From: Woronichinia naegeliana WA131
Lineage (GTDB): Bacteria > Cyanobacteriota > Cyanobacteriia > Cyanobacteriales > Microcystaceae
Assembly (NCBI GenBank): GCA_025370055.1
Contig: CP073041.1
Location: 4,496,272-4,560,271 of the forward strand
DNA length: 64,000 nt
Reading direction: 5' to 3'
Shown: positions 57,171 to 64,000 of the stretch, piece by piece
Layout: each line of letters opens with the position of its first letter
How positions within the stretch are numbered: position 1 is the first letter of the stretch
Program-made: the position numbers and the translations under genes
Notes under the pieces: model-generated
What the model was told of the DNA's origin: nothing
Seen by the model: the letters and a program-made list of their open reading frames with translations, nothing else
Databases searched by the model: none

Positions 57171-60100
57171 ATGACCTTTTCGTCTGTAATTCGCCATCTT
57201 GAAAAATTGCCATTGACGGCAGAACTACGCCAAAAACTGGAAAAAACGCGATCGCTTTCCCTCAGTGGGATTTCTCGTTTGCCGAAGGGGTTAATTGCTT
57301 CAACGTTGGCTCAATCCCTAAATCAGAATTTAGTCGTGGTGACAGCAACCTTAGAAGAAGCAGGGCGTTGGGCAGCGCAATTGGAAATCATGGGTTGGCC
57401 AAGTGTCAATTTCTACCCCACCTCAGAAGCCTCTCCCTATGAACCGGCCAATCAAGAGTCGGAAATGGTTTGGGGCCAGATGCAGGTTTTAGCCAATTTG
57501 GGACAGACCCGTGCAGGGTTCGTCATCATTACCACCGAAAAGGCTTTGCAGCCCCATCTTCCGCCCCTAGAGGTTTTTCAATCTTACTGTCTCAATTTGC
57601 GGGTGGGAGCAGTCCACAGTAGTAAATTATTGGATCAAACCTTAGCGAGATTGGGTTATGAGCGGGTTGCCTCTGTGGAAACGGAAGGCCAGTGGAGCCG
57701 ACGAGGGGATATTGTCGATATTTTTCCGGTTTCAGCCGAATTGCCAGTGCGCTTGGAATGGTTTGATGATGAGTTGGAAAAGTTGCGTGAATTTGATCCG
57801 GCAACTCAGCGATCCCTGGACAATATTGAGAAGTTAATTTTAACCCCTACGAGCTTCGACTGGATCACCTCTCAATCAGTCGAAAAAGAAATTCTTGAAC
57901 CCTATTTATCGACACGCGAAAAAGAGCAATTACAAACCGAAATTTTCTCAGAGGGAATGCAACGATTTTTGGGCTTTGCCTTTGAACAACCGGCTTCTTT
58001 AAAGGATTATTTACCAGAACAGACGATTTGGGTTTTTGATGAAGTTGAGCAATGTGAAAGTCATAGTGATCGCTGGTGTGAGTTAGTGGAACAGGATTGG
58101 GTCGGTTTAGGCGATGTCAATTTCCCTAAAATTCATCGAGCTTTTCAAACCTCTTTGGCTACTATTAAAAGTCAATTTTTAACCCTCTATTTTTCGGAAT
58201 TAACCGATGCAACAGACAAGGAAAGTTTAGATCTTTCTAGTCGTCCGATTCCGACCACGCCTCACCAATTTGCCAAACTCAGTGAAATTTTACGTGGTAA
58301 ACGGGAAATCTATCATGGGATGACCTTAGAACGCTATGCGACTTGGTTAATTTCAGCCCAACCGTCACGTACTGTTTCCCTCTTACAAGAACATGATTGC
58401 GTTGTACAATTTATTCCCAATCCGAGGGACTATCCGGCTATTGAAAAATTCCAGATCCAAAAAACAGCGATCGCTTTAAAGTATGCAGGGATTGCGGAAT
58501 TAGAGGGTTTTATCCTTCCGACTTTTCGTTTAGTGATTGTCACGGATCGAGAATTATTTGGGCAACAATCCTTAGCTACCCCAGAATATATTCGCAAACG
58601 TCGTCGAGCGGCATCTAAACAGGTTGATCTTAATAAACTTTCGCCTGGTGATTTTATTGTTCATAAAAGTCATGGGATTGGTAAATTTTTAAAATTAGAA
58701 GCCTTAGAAACCCGCGAGTATTTAGTCATTCAATATGCGGATGGTATTTTACGAGTTCCGGCGGATAATTTTGATAGTTTATCGCGCTATCGTCATACGG
58801 GAAGTGAAGCCCCCCAACTCCATAAAATGGGGGGTAAAGTTTGGGAGGCAACCAAAAATAAAGTTCGTAAAGCTATCAAAAAATTAGCGGTAGATTTGCT
58901 TAATCTTTATGCTAAACGCGCCCAACAAAATGGTTACACCTTTCCACCTGATACGCCTTGGCAAAGCGAGTTAGAAGATTCCTTTCCCTATCAAGCAACC
59001 CCCGATCAACTTAAGGCCGTTCAAGATGTTAAACGGGATTTGGAAAGCGATCGCCCGATGGATAGATTGGTCTGTGGCGATGTGGGTTTTGGTAAAACAG
59101 AAGTGGCAGTGCGGGCTATCTTTAAGGCTGTCACCAGTGGTCATAAACAAGTGGCCTTATTAGCTCCTACAACCATTTTAACGCAACAACATTACCATAC
59201 TTTAAAAGAACGTTTTGCCCCCTATCCGATTAATATTGGCTTATTAAATCGCTTTCGGACTGCTTCTGAGAAAAAAGAGATTTTAGAAAGATTAGCATCG
59301 GGAGAACTCGACATTTTAGTAGGAACTCAAGGCATTTTAGGCAAGGGGGTAAAATTCAAAAATTTAGGTTTATTAGTTATTGATGAAGAACAACGTTTTG
59401 GGGTTAATCAAAAAGAAAAAATTAAAACCTTGAAAACTGAAGTGGATGTGTTAACCCTCACGGCTACCCCCATTCCTCGCACGCTTTATATGTCCTTATC
59501 GGGCATTCGAGAGATGAGTTTAATTACCACACCACCACCCTCTCGTCGTCCCATTAAAACCCATTTATCTTCCTATCATCCTGAGGTAATTCGCACCGCC
59601 ATTCGGAATGAATTAGATCGGGGTGGACAGGTTTTTTATGTAGTTCCCCGCATTGAAGGCATTGAAGAAGTGGGGGGACAATTACGCGAAATGGTTCCTA
59701 GTGCGAGGCTGGCGATCGCCCATGGACAAATGGATGAATCGGAGTTAGAAAGTACGATGTTAGCCTTTAACGATGGTGAGGCCGATATTTTAGTTTGTAC
59801 AACCATTATTGAGGCGGGTTTAGATATTCCCAGGGTGAATACGATTATTGTTGAAGATTCTCAAAAATTTGGGTTAGCGCAACTTTACCAATTACGAGGA
59901 CGAGTGGGACGGGCCGGGATTCAGGCACATGCTTGGTTACTGTATCCCAGTAAACGAGAGTTAACAGAAACGGCACGGCAACGTTTAAAAGCATTACAGG
60001 AATTTTCTCAGTTAGGTTCGGGTTATCAACTGGCGACTCGTGATATGGAAATTCGGGGTGTGGGTAGTCTTTTAGGGGCCGAACAATCGGGACAAATGGA

Positions 60101-60641
60101 AGCGATCGGGTTTGAATTTTATATGGAAATGTTACAGGAAGCTATTAGGGAAATTCAAGGTCAAGAAATTCCTAAAGTAGAGGAAACACAAATCGATCTA
60201 CAAATTACGGCCTTAATTCCCTCCGATTATATTCCCGATCTAGAGCAAAAAATGGCTGCTTATCGACAAATTACAGCGGTAGAATTTTCTAAGGAATTAG
60301 CTTTGATTGCTGCCGATTGGAGCGATCGCTATGGAGCTATTCCCTCCCCTGTAGAGCAATTATTTAAGGTCATTGAGTTAAAGCAGTTAGCTCGTTCTCT
60401 TGGCTTTTCACGCATTAAAGTTGAGGGTAAGCAAAATATTGTTTTGGAAACACCAATGGAGGAACCGGCTTGGAATTTACTCGCTGAGAATCTCCCTAAT
60501 CATCTGCGATCGCGTTTTGTCTATAGTCCTAAAAAGGTCATTGTGCGGGGTTTAGGTTTAGTTAAGCCGAAGCAACAATTAGAAAATTTAATTGAATGGT
60601 TTAGTAAAATGAAAGCTGCTTTACCTGATGCTAAAATTTAA
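57171..60641 (+). CDS. mfd: transcription-repair coupling factor
   Basis: 1156 residues. UvrB-like N-terminus (about 1-400), RNA-polymerase-interacting CarD-like domain ([20 protein letters not shown] near 485), and RecG-like translocase. The translocase has Walker [17 protein letters not shown] near 636, DEEQ box [10 protein letters not shown] near 737, motif [13 protein letters not shown] and motif [11 protein letters not shown]. The C-terminal TRCF domain follows. It removes stalled RNA polymerase and recruits UvrA. Full length, with an ATG start. Confidence 0.97.
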   Translation: MTFSSVIRHLEKLPLTAELRQKLEKTRSLSLSGISRLPKGLIASTLAQSLNQNLVVVTATLEEAGRWAAQLEIMGWPSVNFYPTSEASPYEPANQESEMVWGQMQVLANLGQTRAGFVIITTEKALQPHLPPLEVFQSYCLNLRVGAVHSSKLLDQTLARLGYERVASVETEGQWSRRGDIVDIFPVSAELPVRLEWFDDELEKLREFDPATQRSLDNIEKLILTPTSFDWITSQSVEKEILEPYLSTREKEQLQTEIFSEGMQRFLGFAFEQPASLKDYLPEQTIWVFDEVEQCESHSDRWCELVEQDWVGLGDVNFPKIHRAFQTSLATIKSQFLTLYFSELTDATDKESLDLSSRPIPTTPHQFAKLSEILRGKREIYHGMTLERYATWLISAQPSRTVSLLQEHDCVVQFIPNPRDYPAIEKFQIQKTAIALKYAGIAELEGFILPTFRLVIVTDRELFGQQSLATPEYIRKRRRAASKQVDLNKLSPGDFIVHKSHGIGKFLKLEALETREYLVIQYADGILRVPADNFDSLSRYRHTGSEAPQLHKMGGKVWEATKNKVRKAIKKLAVDLLNLYAKRAQQNGYTFPPDTPWQSELEDSFPYQATPDQLKAVQDVKRDLESDRPMDRLVCGDVGFGKTEVAVRAIFKAVTSGHKQVALLAPTTILTQQHYHTLKERFAPYPINIGLLNRFRTASEKKEILERLASGELDILVGTQGILGKGVKFKNLGLLVIDEEQRFGVNQKEKIKTLKTEVDVLTLTATPIPRTLYMSLSGIREMSLITTPPPSRRPIKTHLSSYHPEVIRTAIRNELDRGGQVFYVVPRIEGIEEVGGQLREMVPSARLAIAHGQMDESELESTMLAFNDGEADILVCTTIIEAGLDIPRVNTIIVEDSQKFGLAQLYQLRGRVGRAGIQAHAWLLYPSKRELTETARQRLKALQEFSQLGSGYQLATRDMEIRGVGSLLGAEQSGQMEAIGFEFYMEMLQEAIREIQGQEIPKVEETQIDLQITALIPSDYIPDLEQKMAAYRQITAVEFSKELALIAADWSDRYGAIPSPVEQLFKVIELKQLARSLGFSRIKVEGKQNIVLETPMEEPAWNLLAENLPNHLRSRFVYSPKKVIVRGLGLVKPKQQLENLIEWFSKMKAALPDAKI

Positions 60642-60658
60642 CAAATGGTCAATCTTCT

Positions 60659-61234
60659 ATGACATCTACTTTAATTATTCCCCCCACCCTAACTATTAGC
60701 CAAGAACAATTTGAACTTTTGGCTACTGCTAATCGAGATTTACGCTTAGAGCGATCGCCGACGGGAGAGTTAATTATTATGCCGCCAACGGGTGGAAATA
60801 CAGGCCGACGTAATGCCAAGCTAATCACTTATTTTGTTAATTGGAATGACAAGAATAAGTTAGGAGAAGTATTTGATTCGTCAACCGCCTTTCGATTACC
60901 TGATGGGAGTAATAGATCGCCTGATGTAGCTTGGGTAAGTCGGGAAAGATGGCAGAGTTTGACCCCTGAACAACAGGATAATTTTCCGCCGCTTTGTCCT
61001 GATTTTGTGGTGGAGTTACGGTCTAAAAGTGATTCTTTGAAAAATTTGCAGGATAAGATGCAGGAGTATTTAGAGAATGGTTTACAGTTGGGCTGGTTAA
61101 TTGATATTCAAAATCAAACGGTGGAAGTTTATCGGCCTCAACAGGCTTGTGAAGTTTTGCAGAAACCGATTTTATTAACAGGGGAATCGGTGCTACGCAA
61201 ATTCTCGGTCAGTTTAGATTTTTTATGGTTATAG
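60659..61234 (+). CDS. Uma2-family protein (DUF820)
   Basis: 191 residues, ISQEQFELLATANRDLRLER, LIIMPPTGGNTGRRNAKLIT, RSPDVAWVSRERW, PDFVVELRSKSD and MQEYLENGLQLGWLID. A more distant paralogue of the pair at 12.6-13.8 kb. It begins 17 bp after mfd and may be read through from it. Confidence 0.88.
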   Translation: MTSTLIIPPTLTISQEQFELLATANRDLRLERSPTGELIIMPPTGGNTGRRNAKLITYFVNWNDKNKLGEVFDSSTAFRLPDGSNRSPDVAWVSRERWQSLTPEQQDNFPPLCPDFVVELRSKSDSLKNLQDKMQEYLENGLQLGWLIDIQNQTVEVYRPQQACEVLQKPILLTGESVLRKFSVSLDFLWL

Positions 61235-61404
61235 CCAATTTTGTGAGAATCTGGTATTTTTCCCCACATTTATCTATAATCGAGGTAATGTTTGATATTT
61301 TCATTAGAGCTTAACTCTTTTTCTTTTGAACAATATCTAAAACTGGTAAAACTTTGCTAAAGTTTATTTAGTTCGTACATCAACAAGGTAAAGGAATCTA
61401 AATT

Positions 61405-61494
61405 ATGAATATTGAAGTTCAGAATAACAAATCCCAAGAGCATTTTCTTGAACAGCATAAATCTTGCTGTAAAATTTTCGTTGATTACATCTGA
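61405..61494 (+). pseudogene. small ORF truncated by the 90-bp repeat
   Basis: ATG 61405 with AAGGAA upstream, reading MNIEVQNNKSQEHFLEQHKS; after about 20 codons it enters the 90-bp palindromic repeat and stops at 61494. It looks like the start of a gene cut by the repeat; family unknown. Confidence 0.35.
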
Positions 61495-61556
61495 CGCGAT
61501 CTCGAAGGCCCTATCGTACCGTGACCCAGGATAATCTATCAACGAATTATTTACAG
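61467..61556. repeat. 90-bp palindromic repeat (MITE-like), copy 2
   Basis: Same length and ends as the copy at 22239-22328, CTGTAAAATTTTCGTTGAT and ATCAACGAATTATTTACAG. It differs at about ten inner positions. The preceding bases CTTG are also shared. It cuts a small ORF on its left and abuts a decayed coding stretch on its right. Confidence 0.72.
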
Positions 61557-61564
61557 ATAGATTT

Positions 61565-61908
61565 AAATTGGTATGACTATACTAGTCGCGCTGACGCGCT
61601 AAAGGCCGCCAAATGCGGTGTAAATTTGGCGGTAAAGAAGCAAATATTGACAAGCCTCCTGCCGAGTGGCTACGGACTATGGAGGCTCTATGTCGGTTCC
61701 TACGTTGGTCTCCACCAGAGCGTATTGTCCTGATTATCGCAGATTCCTGAATGAGTTTTCCAACCGACATATCGGGGGAAGTACAGAGCTTGGCGACTAC
61801 CAGAATAGACTTTTGAAGGTCTAGGACTTCACTACAACACTCCCTTGACTACGAGAAACGAACTACTTAAACAGGTCTCGATCCGCATCAAAGAGACATG
61901 GCAAAAGG
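61565..61908 (+). pseudogene. decayed coding stretch, unknown family
   Basis: No intact frame, but coding-like pieces follow each other in shifting frames: DYTSRADALKAAKCG, EANIDKPPAEWLRTMEALCR with SPPERIVLIIADS, PDYRRFLNEFSNRHIGGSTE, and LHYNTPLTTRNELLKQVSIR. A strong hairpin CCGCCAAAT/ATTTGGCGG lies at about 61606-61633. I do not recognise the protein and cannot exclude that the pieces are chance frames. Confidence 0.3.
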
Positions 61909-62367
61909 CTAGAGTTCTTTCAACAGGAGGCTAATAAACTTATTAAGCACCTTTACGGTCTCCTTGTAATACTTGGATTGTTCCCCAACCGACAAAATCT
62001 TCATCCCAAGAACCCGATCTCGAAGCTGATGTAGCAGATCACGATCAAGTTGCTTAATACCTGAAAACATATCTAGTTGTTGAGGATTTCCATGATTAGA
62101 GAAAGAAGTCTTACCCTCCATGTCCGATAGCTGAAGTCGCAATACTGCCATCTCGTCTTTCAGTTTCTCGTTTTCTTTTTCCAAACTCTCATGTAATACA
62201 TGGTTTAATGCAAAATGTTCAATCAAATCTGCCCTTGTAATACGCTGTTTGTCGGCTATATTTCCTAGCATTTCCCATGTTGAATCTGTCGCCCGAATGC
62301 TTCTGACAGGACGAAGCTCATTAGACTTTTGAATAAATTTACCGTTGTCACCACGAATGCGGGTCAT
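61909..62367 (-). CDS. small DNA-binding-like protein (ribbon-helix-helix type) with coiled coil
   Basis: 152 residues. RPVRSIRATDSTWEMLGNIA followed by QRITRADLIEHFALNH looks like a ribbon-helix-helix: a strand, then two helices. A coiled coil follows (ESLEKENEKLKDEMAVLRLQ). The upstream gap to the KilA-N gene contains two 13-bp palindromes, and a third lies inside the gene, suggesting autoregulation. The regulator role is inferred. Confidence 0.6.
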   Translation of the reverse strand: MTRIRGDNGKFIQKSNELRPVRSIRATDSTWEMLGNIADKQRITRADLIEHFALNHVLHESLEKENEKLKDEMAVLRLQLSDMEGKTSFSNHGNPQQLDMFSGIKQLDRDLLHQLRDRVLGMKILSVGEQSKYYKETVKVLNKFISLLLKEL

Positions 62368-62369
62368 AC

Positions 62370-62433
62370 CGAGTAATACATGAAAGTCAGAGGATTGATT
62401 ACCGAAAGGATAGCACTATCCATGTATTACTTG
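62370..62433. promoter_or_regulatory. operator-like palindromes between KilA-N gene and RHH-like gene
   Basis: CGAGTAATACATG (62370-62382, two mismatches) and CATGTATTACTTG (62421-62433, one mismatch) match the 13-bp palindrome CATGTAWTACATG seen perfectly at 63673. They bracket the leader of the gene starting at 62367. Confidence 0.6.
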
Positions 62434-62441
62434 ATTATTTA

Positions 62442-63293
62442 TTATTTTTCATCTTCAAGATAGAACCGTCCTCGTCTAGCTTGCTCTAAGCGATACCTTG
62501 CAAAACTTATTTTTTCAGTAAAGTCAATTGGATTTGGAACATGGTTCGGAGGCAAAACTTGCTTGGCGGCCATTTTTATGGCGTTTATGGGGTGCATCCC
62601 GTTTTCTATGTTGTTTGCTGCTGTCTGACAAATCGCAGCATAATCAGCCAAATCAGTAATAGGAAAATAATCACGAAGTAATTCATTTTCACTAACAGGC
62701 TTACCTAAAGAAGACTCCAGCCTTTGCCTCATGTCAGAAGCCTTCTCTCCTGTAAGAACAAGATTGACTTCGTTGTGGACTCGTCCAAAGAATATCCCTG
62801 TTTCTTTAGAACGTGGGTTGTATTGGTTGGATGCCTCTAAAAACGACTTTACCTGATCTGTCAGTGCTGTCCTGCTAGAATTTTTCAATTTATCACGCAT
62901 AGCAATCCTGTCTATATCTGCTTCCATCTGAGCAGGAGTATAGCCAGAACCCAACCAAGAATGAATCCAGTCTTCTACGAACAAAGAAAAATCATCGTTG
63001 ACCCACATCGTAAAACGAACAGCAAGACGGGGATGTATCCATGTCCCCTGATATTTGCCACCTTGCTTTACCTCTATTAATTCCGTTACAGGAATTCCTG
63101 TAACGAGAGAAAGCTTATTGATGGCGGACTGTGCCATTTTTGTTTGTAGCCAATTGGACGTATCTTTTCTCTCTCCCGTTATCTCCAGATGTGCCTTACA
63201 TATCTGGGTTGCATTGACATATCCATCTGTTTCTCGCTGATATATGGCAATTCCCTCAATTTTGCGCTCTATAGTCTTAATTCTAGTGTTCAT
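62442..63293 (-). CDS. KilA-N domain protein
   Basis: 283 residues. The N-terminal KilA-N domain (about 1-125) has ETDGYVNATQICKAH, DTSNWLQTKMAQSAINKL, GKYQGTWIHPRLAVRFTMW and FSLFVEDWIHSWLGSG. KilA-N domains are DNA-binding modules of phages and plasmids. The C-terminal part (DYFPITDLADYAAICQTAAN, NGMHPINAIKMAAKQVLPP) is unknown. The start is 3 bp after the stop of the upstream gene, so the two are an operon. Confidence 0.88.
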   Translation of the reverse strand: MNTRIKTIERKIEGIAIYQRETDGYVNATQICKAHLEITGERKDTSNWLQTKMAQSAINKLSLVTGIPVTELIEVKQGGKYQGTWIHPRLAVRFTMWVNDDFSLFVEDWIHSWLGSGYTPAQMEADIDRIAMRDKLKNSSRTALTDQVKSFLEASNQYNPRSKETGIFFGRVHNEVNLVLTGEKASDMRQRLESSLGKPVSENELLRDYFPITDLADYAAICQTAANNIENGMHPINAIKMAAKQVLPPNHVPNPIDFTEKISFARYRLEQARRGRFYLEDEK

Positions 63294-63296
63294 ACT

Positions 63297-63614
63297 CTAA
63301 ATTCCTTTGATTAACTGGTCTTTATAAGCTTCAGAGATAATTCTTTCCGTTAATTTATCTGGCTTAATCTCATAACCCAAAAATAGTAGATCACTGAGAA
63401 ATATACAGGACTTGCCATTCTTTGTGAAAACTGACACCCCTGACAAATCAATGATTTTTGTCTCTGTAACACAATCATAGTCGCTTGCGTCTAATCGCCT
63501 AGCGAACTCCAAAATATCATTAGCGAGTGAATCGGGAACCCTGATAACTCTTGTTTTCCCGTGATTCCACTTAAACTTTCCTCCTGCGCCAACACGCTTA
63601 CCACCTCTAGGCAT
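63297..63614 (-). CDS. small DNA-binding-like protein, phage/plasmid type
   Basis: 105 residues, MPRGGKRVGAGGKFKWNHGK then TRVIRVPDSLANDILEFARR, a basic N-terminus followed by a strand and helix like ribbon-helix-helix proteins. AGGAGAAAG lies before the ATG. It is the first gene of the minus-strand KilA-N operon, with two perfect or near-perfect palindromes 60-110 bp upstream. Confidence 0.68.
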   Translation of the reverse strand: MPRGGKRVGAGGKFKWNHGKTRVIRVPDSLANDILEFARRLDASDYDCVTETKIIDLSGVSVFTKNGKSCIFLSDLLFLGYEIKPDKLTERIISEAYKDQLIKGI

Positions 63615-63672
63615 TTTCTTTCTCCTATATTGACTATGTTACACCATCATTATCATAAGTAATGGAAAATGT

Positions 63673-63720
63673 CATGTAATACATGGTAAAGTATAGCAAA
63701 AATTATCCATGAAATACATG
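63673..63720. promoter_or_regulatory. two operator-like palindromes upstream of the KilA-N operon
   Basis: CATGTAATACATG at 63673-63685 (perfect) and CATGAAATACATG at 63708-63720 (one mismatch), 35 bp apart. Between them the minus strand reads TTTGCTATACTTTACC, a plausible -10 TATACT, so binding would cover the promoter of the operon starting at 63614. Confidence 0.65.
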
Positions 63721-63734
63721 GATAAAGCCAGTGT

Positions 63735-63843
63735 TATACTCTGAACGGGTTAGAACTTAACTTTTTCAAAATGGCTAAAAGCCTTATTAGCAATGGATTT
63801 TAGTCCTTTTTTATAAGTCCATTTTTTAGCCGTTTAGAGTATA
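63735..63843. repeat. 109-bp imperfect inverted repeat
   Basis: The outer arms TATACTCTGAACGG and CCGTTTAGAGTATA pair with one mismatch. Further in, GGCTAAAA pairs with TTTTAGCC and AATGGA with TCCATT. No gene lies inside. It could be a cruciform origin or attachment-like site, a MITE, or a terminator between the partial gene at the window end and the KilA-N promoter. Confidence 0.6.
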
Positions 63844-63866
63844 GAAAGAGTCATGTTTTAGTGGTG

Positions 63867-64000
63867 TTAGGTGGTGTCGTCATATCCCTTTTCGGGAATC
63901 TTACAGACAATCCCTATCGCGGTCGCCGTAACCATGACATATTTTTTGATTTTCCTATTCCATCGAAAATAGAGAGACGGGCCTTCAGTCTCTTCCGTTG
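63867..64000 (-). CDS. partial gene at window end, unknown
   Basis: The last 43 codons of a minus-strand frame, GPSLYFRWNRKIKKYVMVTA, TAIGIVCKIPEKGYDDTT-stop. It has coding character and ends before the inverted repeat. Family not recognised; the start is outside the window. Confidence 0.45.
   Translation of the reverse strand, partial: TEETEGPSLYFRWNRKIKKYVMVTATAIGIVCKIPEKGYDDTT

Noticed and set aside
1-64000. tRNA or rRNA genes
   Set aside because: No TTCRA-loop, acceptor-stem or rRNA-like conserved stretches could be found by eye; a tRNAscan-SE and Infernal run would be decisive.

Overview
The window comes from a cyanobacterial chromosome. The evidence is the very frequent GCGATCGC (HIP1) octamer and several cyanobacterium-typical genes: cruF-cruG for myxoxanthophyll, a pucC-type MFS gene, the DUF2605/DUF2973 pair beside hemB, a fused pyrF-pyrE, and many Uma2 and vapBC genes. 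Moderately low GC and a heavy load of ISKra4, IS1634, IS4, IS5, ISL3 and IS1 elements suggest a unicellular bloom former such as Microcystis or a relative. That placement is inference. I saw no rRNA, no convincing tRNA and no CRISPR array.

Layout. 1-8.9 kb is an accessory block of decayed toxin-antitoxin genes (vapB, vapC, parD, parE), two copies of a small four-helix-bundle gene and 8-bp minisatellites. A parD-type antitoxin gene there is split by a 5-kb stack of nested insertion sequences. 9-12.6 kb is one large NACHT NTPase with nine 34-residue HEAT-like repeats, followed by two near-identical Uma2 genes. 13.8-21.8 kb is core metabolism: aroC, a GT2 glycosyltransferase, aroA, hemB, DUF2973, DUF2605 and a divergent BY-kinase for polysaccharide export. 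21.8-23.5 kb holds an inverted, decayed second copy of the vapBC/parDE cassette. 23.4-33.7 kb has a small multidrug-type membrane protein, an MFS symporter with an ISL3 element at its start codon, a small membrane protein, a secreted protein, a patatin, a family-5 solute-binding lipoprotein and an ABC exporter.

33.7-44.7 kb is IS wreckage. A response-regulator/histidine-kinase gene is cut by an IS1-family element. Next to it, queE (7-carboxy-7-deazaguanine synthase) is spread over 8.6 kb. It is broken by an IS5-family element that itself carries an ISKra4-family copy, by a small MITE, and inside the MITE by a four-deep nest: ISKra4-family, then an IS4/IS701-like element, then an IS5-like element, then ISL3. 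Target-site duplications are readable at every level of this nest, so the order of insertion can be reconstructed.

45-61 kb is mostly intact housekeeping: pyrF-pyrE, two secreted proteins, a GNAT protein, cruF, cruG, uvrA, remnants of mrr-like and condensation-domain genes, a pucC-like gene, mfd and a third Uma2 gene. From 61.4 kb the character changes to a phage- or plasmid-like module. It has a KilA-N protein between two small proteins that look like ribbon-helix-helix DNA binders, five copies of a 13-bp palindrome placed as operators would be, a long inverted repeat, and a partial gene at the window end.

The most unusual observations are the two reconstructable IS nests, the 90-bp palindromic repeat at two decayed loci, the operator-like palindromes of the KilA-N module, and the NACHT gene with homogenised repeats whose stop codon lies inside a minisatellite.
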